Shown: in pieces, positions 59,579 through 64,000 of the stretch
Layout: every line of letters starts with the position of its first letter
Position numbering within the stretch: the first letter of the stretch is position 1
Source: Roseinatronobacter ekhonensis
Lineage (GTDB): Bacteria > Pseudomonadota > Alphaproteobacteria > Rhodobacterales > Rhodobacteraceae
NCBI RefSeq assembly: GCF_900499075.1
Contig: NZ_UIHC01000004.1
Coordinates: forward strand, 79,916-143,915
Direction of reading: 5' to 3'
DNA length: 64,000 bases
Program-made: the position numbers and the translations under genes
Notes under the pieces: generated by a model
The model's input: the letters and a program-made list of their open reading frames with translations, nothing else
Databases searched by the model: none
What the model was told of the DNA's origin: nothing

Positions 59579-60823
59579 ATGAAGACTTTTACTTTGCGCC
59601 GCCATCTATTGCTGTCCGCAGCGGCTTTGGCGCTTGGGGCAGGTGCGGCTCAGGCACAGGATTGCCCGATCAAGATCGGGGCGCTGGCGCCCCTGTCCGC
59701 ACCCGGCACGGTCGTCGGTGGCGAGGCGATGCGCGACGCGATGATGATCGCGCAAGACGACCTGAACGCCGCGGGCGGCGTGTTGGGGTGCGACATAGAA
59801 GTTGTGCTCGGTGACAGCGAAGGGTTGCCCGAACGCGCCGTGGCCGTCATGGAGCGTCTGATCACCCAAGACGGTGTTGTCGCCGTGGGTGGCGGGTATC
59901 ACAGCTCTGTCGGTGTGGCGTCCAAGGACGTGGCCGATGCGCGTGGCATTCCGGTGGTTTTTGCCGAAACTTGGAACGACACCATCACCGGTGACAAGCA
60001 GAAGTACATTTTCCGCATCGCGCCGCTATCGTCCTGGACATCGAACGTGATCTGGCAGTTCGCGCTGACCCTTCCCGGTATCGAGAAAGTCGTCATCCTG
60101 ACCGAAAACACCGATTACGGCATTCCCGCCAGCCAGGAAACCGCACGCGGTCTGGAAGAGAATGGCGTTGCCAGCACGATCTTCTCGGTGGATATCGGCA
60201 CGCAGGATTACGCAGGCATTGTCGAGCGGATCAAGGCCGAAGACCCTGACATGATCATCACCTTGGTGACGGGTGAAGCGGCGTTCAACTTCACCCAGCA
60301 GGCCGCCGATGCAGGCATTGGCCCGTTGGACCTGCCATTCCAGACCGGTCAGGACGCGCTCGAATCGGGCACTTACTGGACCAATGTGCCGGACGGGCAA
60401 TATGCTTTTGTGCAGCGCATCGGGGTTCCCGAAAGCCAGTTCACCGAAAAGGGCAAGGCTTTCGCCGCTGTCTACAAGGAAAAGACCGGCAAATCCGACG
60501 TCGAAAGCTATGCGATGGAAGCCTACGACTCGATTGCCATTCTGGCGCAGGCCATTGAAGAGGCCGGTAGCACCGATGGCGACGCGATCGTGACCGCGCT
60601 GGAGAACATCAGCCACGAGGGCACCTTGGGTCGTATCTATTTCGACTACGGTCTGAAGCGCGATCCGTCCGAGGACGAAAAAGGCGATGAATGGTGGCAC
60701 CAGTGGCCCGACCCTGCGATCACCATCATCCAGTTTCAGGAAGAAGGTCAGGCCTCCAGCGAGGCGGCGATCGTCTACCCTGAAGCCTACAAGACCGCCG
60801 ATCCTGTCTGGGTGAACGACTAA
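59579..60823 (+). CDS. ABC transporter substrate-binding protein, fold type I
   Basis: A 414-residue periplasmic binding protein of the branched-chain/amide type. A Sec signal peptide (RRHLLLSAAALALGAGAAQAQ) is followed by DCPIKIGALAPLSAPGTVVGG. Two cysteines (Cys28 at the mature N terminus and one in VLGCDIEVV) could form a disulfide. GGGAG precedes the ATG. It heads a second importer operon opposite the GlxA-type regulator. The substrate is unknown. A strong hairpin follows the gene. Confidence 0.9.
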   Translation: MKTFTLRRHLLLSAAALALGAGAAQAQDCPIKIGALAPLSAPGTVVGGEAMRDAMMIAQDDLNAAGGVLGCDIEVVLGDSEGLPERAVAVMERLITQDGVVAVGGGYHSSVGVASKDVADARGIPVVFAETWNDTITGDKQKYIFRIAPLSSWTSNVIWQFALTLPGIEKVVILTENTDYGIPASQETARGLEENGVASTIFSVDIGTQDYAGIVERIKAEDPDMIITLVTGEAAFNFTQQAADAGIGPLDLPFQTGQDALESGTYWTNVPDGQYAFVQRIGVPESQFTEKGKAFAAVYKEKTGKSDVESYAMEAYDSIAILAQAIEEAGSTDGDAIVTALENISHEGTLGRIYFDYGLKRDPSEDEKGDEWWHQWPDPAITIIQFQEEGQASSEAAIVYPEAYKTADPVWVND

Positions 60824-60834
60824 CCACGCAAACG

Positions 60835-60866
60835 GGCGCGGGCAGGGGCGTTTGCCTGCCCGCGCC
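60835..60866 (+). terminator. 12-bp hairpin between binding-protein and permease genes
   Basis: GGCGCGGGCAGG (60835-60846) pairs perfectly with CCTGCCCGCGCC (60855-60866), loop GGCGTTTG. There is no U-tract, so it is more likely an mRNA-protecting or partial termination hairpin that raises the level of the binding protein over the permeases. Confidence 0.55.
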
Positions 60867-60921
60867 ACCGTGACGGCATAGGCTTTGGGCGATGCACCCG
60901 AAGCGGAACGGGGGACCATCC

Positions 60922-62193
60922 GTGCAGACACCTGAAATCTTCTGGGGCGTCATCTTGTGGATGATCGTCTGGGGCGTGCTGGGCAGCGTTCTGCTGCGGC
61001 GGCGCTATTTCGCGCGCGATCTGGACACGTCGAATGTGAATTTCGCCGGCGCCATGGCCGGCGCGGCGCTTGGCCCCGTGGGTGTTGCCGTGCTTTGGGC
61101 ACGCACGCCGAAACTGTCGGGGCGGGTCACGACCTTTCTGGGCCTGACCGCCGTGGTGCTGATCGCGGCAGCGTTTTCGTTCGCAGACCCGGAAAACAAC
61201 TGCGTGGCCAATGGTGCGTTCCGGGCCAGCCAGTTCACCAATGGTCTGATCATCGGGATCATTTACGGGTTCATGGCGCTTGGTCTGACCCTGATCTTCT
61301 CGATCCTTGGTGTCGTCAGCTTTGCCCATGGCGAGTTTTACATGATCGGCGGAATGCTGGTCTATTACATCACCGTTGTGTGGTTTCCCGGCCTAAACCC
61401 TTTGATGGGGGTCATGGGCGCGTGTTGTCTGGCCTTCTGCATCGGCGCGCTGTTCGAGCGTGCGATGCTGACCCCGATGTATAGCGGCAAGATTGACCGG
61501 CCCGTCGAATACGGGATTCTGGCCACGTTCGGGCTGGCCTTTACCTTGCAATACTTGGTGCAGGCCTTGCACGGGGCGAGCCCCGTCAAGGTCCGCCGCT
61601 ACATAGATTTTCCGCGTTGGGAGTTTCCCGCAGGGGCCGAGGCGCCGCTGATCGAAACCCGCCGTGGCAACCTGACCCTGTTCGACACGGTGTCAATTTC
61701 CAACCCGCGTTTCATAGCTGCTGTCACCTGTATCCTTGTGCTGCTGGCGCTGTTGTTCTTGTTGCACCGCACATGGACCGGGCGCGCCCTGCGCGCCGTC
61801 AGTCAGGACCGCGAGGCGGCGGCGATTGCAGGCATCGACCCGAACCGCATGAACATGCTGGCCTTTGCCTTGGGCGGCATGATCGCGGCGCTGGCCGGTG
61901 CGCTGCTGGTGCAAGCCTTCTCATGGCTGCCTCAGGTGGGCGCAATTCCTGCCATGCGGTCCTTCGTGATCGTTGTCTTGGGCGGGCTTGGGTCTTTGCC
62001 CGGCGCCTTCGTCGGCGGGATTCTGGTCGGACTGGTCGAAGCAGCGGGCACCGGCTGCATACCCGACGCGCAAAAAGCGGCCAGCTATATCCCGGCGTAC
62101 GGCATGATTGTGCTGACACTGACATTGCTCTTGCGCCCCACGGGGCTGTTTGGACGGCGGTTCGCATCGGGCGCACACGGGCAGGGGGGCTGA
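60922..62193 (+). CDS. LivH-type permease with N-terminal extension
   Basis: A 423-residue permease, over 100 residues longer than a usual LivH. The extra N-terminal part holds about three hydrophobic segments (near residues 8-24, 42-60 and 72-88). The canonical domain then starts with GLIIGIIYGFMALGLTLIFS and VSFAHGEFYMIGG near 112-145. The coupling loop is RAVSQDREAAAIAGIDPNRM near 298-317. The GTG at 60922 with GGGGGA upstream was chosen; an ATG at 60892 would add ten residues. It lies 28 bases before the LivM-type... gene's reading frame opens, with the stop one base before that gene's ATG. Confidence 0.87.
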   Translation: MQTPEIFWGVILWMIVWGVLGSVLLRRRYFARDLDTSNVNFAGAMAGAALGPVGVAVLWARTPKLSGRVTTFLGLTAVVLIAAAFSFADPENNCVANGAFRASQFTNGLIIGIIYGFMALGLTLIFSILGVVSFAHGEFYMIGGMLVYYITVVWFPGLNPLMGVMGACCLAFCIGALFERAMLTPMYSGKIDRPVEYGILATFGLAFTLQYLVQALHGASPVKVRRYIDFPRWEFPAGAEAPLIETRRGNLTLFDTVSISNPRFIAAVTCILVLLALLFLLHRTWTGRALRAVSQDREAAAIAGIDPNRMNMLAFALGGMIAALAGALLVQAFSWLPQVGAIPAMRSFVIVVLGGLGSLPGAFVGGILVGLVEAAGTGCIPDAQKAASYIPAYGMIVLTLTLLLRPTGLFGRRFASGAHGQGG

Positions 62194-62194
62194 C

Positions 62195-63394
62195 ATGAAA
62201 CAGGTTCCCAACATCGCCGGGCTGCTTCTGGTGGCGTTTTTCGCGGCCTTTCCGCTGGTCTATACCGGCGCGAATTACGACTATGTCATGCATGTGCTGA
62301 TCACCGGGTTCTTCTACGCGATCCTCGCCTCTAGCTGGTCGATGCTGGCGGGGTATGCGGGGCAGTTCAGCTTCGGGCACATGGCCTTTATGGGCATCGG
62401 GGCCTATGGCACCGCCCTGTTCTGCCACTATTTCTACATAACCGAAGCGCCCACCGGCATCTGCACCGAATTCGGGTTTTTCGGCAACTGGCTGGTCATC
62501 AAGAACGCCATCGGTGTGACCTCTACCACGCTGACACAGGATTGCTTGCAACAGGCCATCGCGGGCTGGGGCGATACCGTGCGCGTCTGGCGTATGCCAG
62601 TGCTGCTGGGGATTGTCCTTGGCACGCTGGCGGGCGGCTTTGCAGGGCTGCTGGTGGGCCTCTTGGTGCTGCGCCTGCGCGCGGCGTATCTGGCACTGTT
62701 TACGCTGGGGTTCTCTGAAATCATCAAGGCCATCATCTCTGCCGAAATCGACATCACGCGCGGGCAGGCGGGGATGGTGTTGCCCGCCCTGTTTGAAAAC
62801 GGCGTGACGGTATTCGGAACAGAATATTCCGCCACGGACAAAGTGCCGCCCTATTACATCATGTTCGCGTTGTTGCTGGCCTGCCTTGCGCTTCTGACAT
62901 GGCTGTCACGGTCGCGCTTCGGTCTGTTCGTGCGCGCGCTGCGCGAGGACGCGGACGCCGCCGCGGCCCTAGGCGTGAACACCACCCGCTACAAGGTGAT
63001 CGTGTTCACCATCACCACAGCCATGGCGGCGGCTGCGGGTGCCGTGCAGGCGCATTACGTCCAGATCATCACGCCCAACATGTTGTTCCTGCTGCAAATG
63101 TCGCTGGTGGTGGCCATGGCCGTGATTGGCGGGGTGGAAAATTTCGTGGCCGCCGCGATTGGCGCGATCTTCCTGCAGATCATGCTCGAATTATTGCGCA
63201 CCTCTTTCAGCATTGGCGGGATAGAGGTGGATATGACGGTCTGGCGGCTGGTCTTCTTCGGGGTCTTGCTGATGCTGGTGCTGCGCTTTGCCCGAAACGG
63301 GCTGATCGCGCCCCTGATAGAGTATTTCGGCCGCGCCGGTGTTGCAGAGGAAACCATCGCCAAGCGCAAGGCCGGACAGGAGGCGCAGTCATGA
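62195..63394 (+). CDS. LivM-type ABC transporter permease
   Basis: A 399-residue permease with the LivM core (SWSMLAGYAGQFSFGHMAFMG near residues 46-66; ALREDADAAAALGVNTTRYK near 248-267). An unusually long loop between the second and third segments (about 80-130) contains two cysteines, in PTGICTEFG and TQDCLQQ. It begins one base after the LivH-type stop and overlaps the ATPase gene by four bases. The C-terminal tail is polar (EETIAKRKAGQEAQS). Confidence 0.9.
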   Translation: MKQVPNIAGLLLVAFFAAFPLVYTGANYDYVMHVLITGFFYAILASSWSMLAGYAGQFSFGHMAFMGIGAYGTALFCHYFYITEAPTGICTEFGFFGNWLVIKNAIGVTSTTLTQDCLQQAIAGWGDTVRVWRMPVLLGIVLGTLAGGFAGLLVGLLVLRLRAAYLALFTLGFSEIIKAIISAEIDITRGQAGMVLPALFENGVTVFGTEYSATDKVPPYYIMFALLLACLALLTWLSRSRFGLFVRALREDADAAAALGVNTTRYKVIVFTITTAMAAAAGAVQAHYVQIITPNMLFLLQMSLVVAMAVIGGVENFVAAAIGAIFLQIMLELLRTSFSIGGIEVDMTVWRLVFFGVLLMLVLRFARNGLIAPLIEYFGRAGVAEETIAKRKAGQEAQS

Positions 63395-63885
63395 TCCAGT
63401 TGAAAGTGACCAATCTGGAAAAGCGTTTCGGCGGCAACCATGTGCTGCAAGGCGTGAACCTGGAGGTGAACGGCCCCGAACTGATCGGTGTGCTTGGCCC
63501 GAATGGCGCGGGCAAGACCACGCTGACCAACATTCTGGACGGGGCGATCAAGCCCACATCCGGCACGGTCTATCTGAACGGCCAGCGCATTGACCAGCTT
63601 GCCCCCTACGAGGTGGCGCGCGCGGGGCTTGGCCGCACCTTTCAGGTTACGCGCAGTTTCCGGCGCATGACGGTTCTGGAAAACCTGTATGTGCCTGCGC
63701 TGGCGATGGGCCACATGTCGCAAGGGGCGGCACTGACCGAGAAAGCGATGGAGGTGCTGGAATTCCTGACCCTCGACCATCTGCGTAATGAATACGCGCG
63801 GGCATTGTCGGGCGGGCAGCAAAAGCTGCTGGAATTGGGGCGGCTCTTGATGCTGAACCCCGATGTCATCATCCTAGTGTTCTGA
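63391..63885 (+). pseudogene. LivG-type ATPase gene interrupted by an IS630-family element
   Basis: The first 160 or so residues are a normal LivG-type ATPase: Walker A GPNGAGKTT near residues 35-43, GLGRTFQVTRSF near 78, and signature ALSGGQQKLLELGRLL near 137. The frame then reads NPDVIIL and departs exactly where Walker B should give Asp-Glu-Pro; two foreign codons and a stop follow. The break is at CTAG (63874-63877), the type of site IS630 elements use. Without Walker B Asp/Glu, the D-loop and the H-loop, the product cannot hydrolyse ATP. Confidence 0.88.
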
Positions 63886-64000
63886 GTCTGACACTTCCTA
63901 CCTGTTTCCGCGAATTTCATCGAGCGCGTTCAGAGCGCGGCGTTCCCGGGTGAGGATGTCCTCGGCGGTTTTGGTCCATTTGAAGGGTTTGGGCTTGTCG
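63877..64000 (-). mobile_element. IS630-family insertion sequence, one end, runs off the window
   Basis: Sequence unrelated to the ATPase begins after TA at 63875-63876. The first bases contain AGTGT (63876-63880) and ACACT (63891-63895), likely part of the terminal inverted repeat. On the minus strand a frame reads in from the window edge and stops at 63898, only about 22 bases from the junction, as is usual for IS630-family elements. The far end, and so the target duplication, is outside the window. Confidence 0.75.
63898..64000 (-). CDS. IS630-family transposase, C-terminal fragment
   Basis: The last 33 residues of a transposase read on the minus strand: DKPKPFKWTKTAEDILTRER, then ALDEIRGNR-like sequence (AL-NALDEIRGNR) and a TAG stop at 63900-63898. 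The KPFKWTKTAEDIL block is characteristic of the C terminus of IS630-family DDE transposases. The catalytic domain is outside the window, so completeness and activity cannot be judged. Confidence 0.75.
   Translation of the reverse strand, partial: DKPKPFKWTKTAEDILTRERRALNALDEIRGNR

Overview
The window reads as chromosomal DNA of a GC-rich alphaproteobacterium of the Rhodobacteraceae (Roseobacter/Rhodobacter group). The evidence is the protein sequences and the gene orders: an atpHAGDC operon without the F0 genes, a two-gene MetH, an amidase - PBP1A - RF2 run, a Hint-domain protein, and short GGATATTT..GCAAGGATGAA intergenic repeats. No tRNA, rRNA, CRISPR array or phage block was seen. The genus cannot be fixed from the sequence.

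Bases 1-24,300 are mostly housekeeping: the 3' part of serS, a TfoX-like protein and a lytic transglycosylase, an orphan peptide-type binding protein, a bdhA - patatin - thiolase group likely linked to polyhydroxybutyrate use, a DsbA-like thioredoxin, amiC, PBP1A, prfB, two tandem DUF2189 membrane proteins, a Hint-domain protein, cysK, an MscS channel and a rhomboid protease. A candidate small RNA with its own promoter and intrinsic terminator lies at 4916-5025. Bases 24,280-36,035 carry clpA, gloB, a methyltransferase, atpHAGDC, tyrS and anmK.

Bases 36,122-51,459 form one long same-strand operon, mostly with ATGA-type overlaps. It encodes a CoA-dependent aerobic route for anthranilate (2-aminobenzoate): the CoA ligase, the fused 2-aminobenzoyl-CoA monooxygenase/reductase, an SDR, an atypical crotonase, an acyl-CoA dehydrogenase, a thioesterase, a Rid protein and a MarR regulator. 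Tryptophan 2,3-dioxygenase (kynA), a cupin, an FMO-type flavin monooxygenase and a complete branched-chain-type ABC transporter sit in the same operon. The likely logic is uptake of an aromatic amino compound, conversion of tryptophan-derived anthranilate to its CoA ester, dearomatisation, ring opening and beta-oxidation. Arylformamidase and kynureninase are not in the window.

Bases 51,490-58,354 are a vitamin B12 region: a cobalamin riboswitch, an unrecognised 100-residue protein, two-part methionine synthase, cobO and cobQ. The right end holds a GlxA-type regulator divergent from a second branched-chain-type ABC transporter. Its first ATPase gene is cut at Walker B by an IS630-family element that runs off the window.
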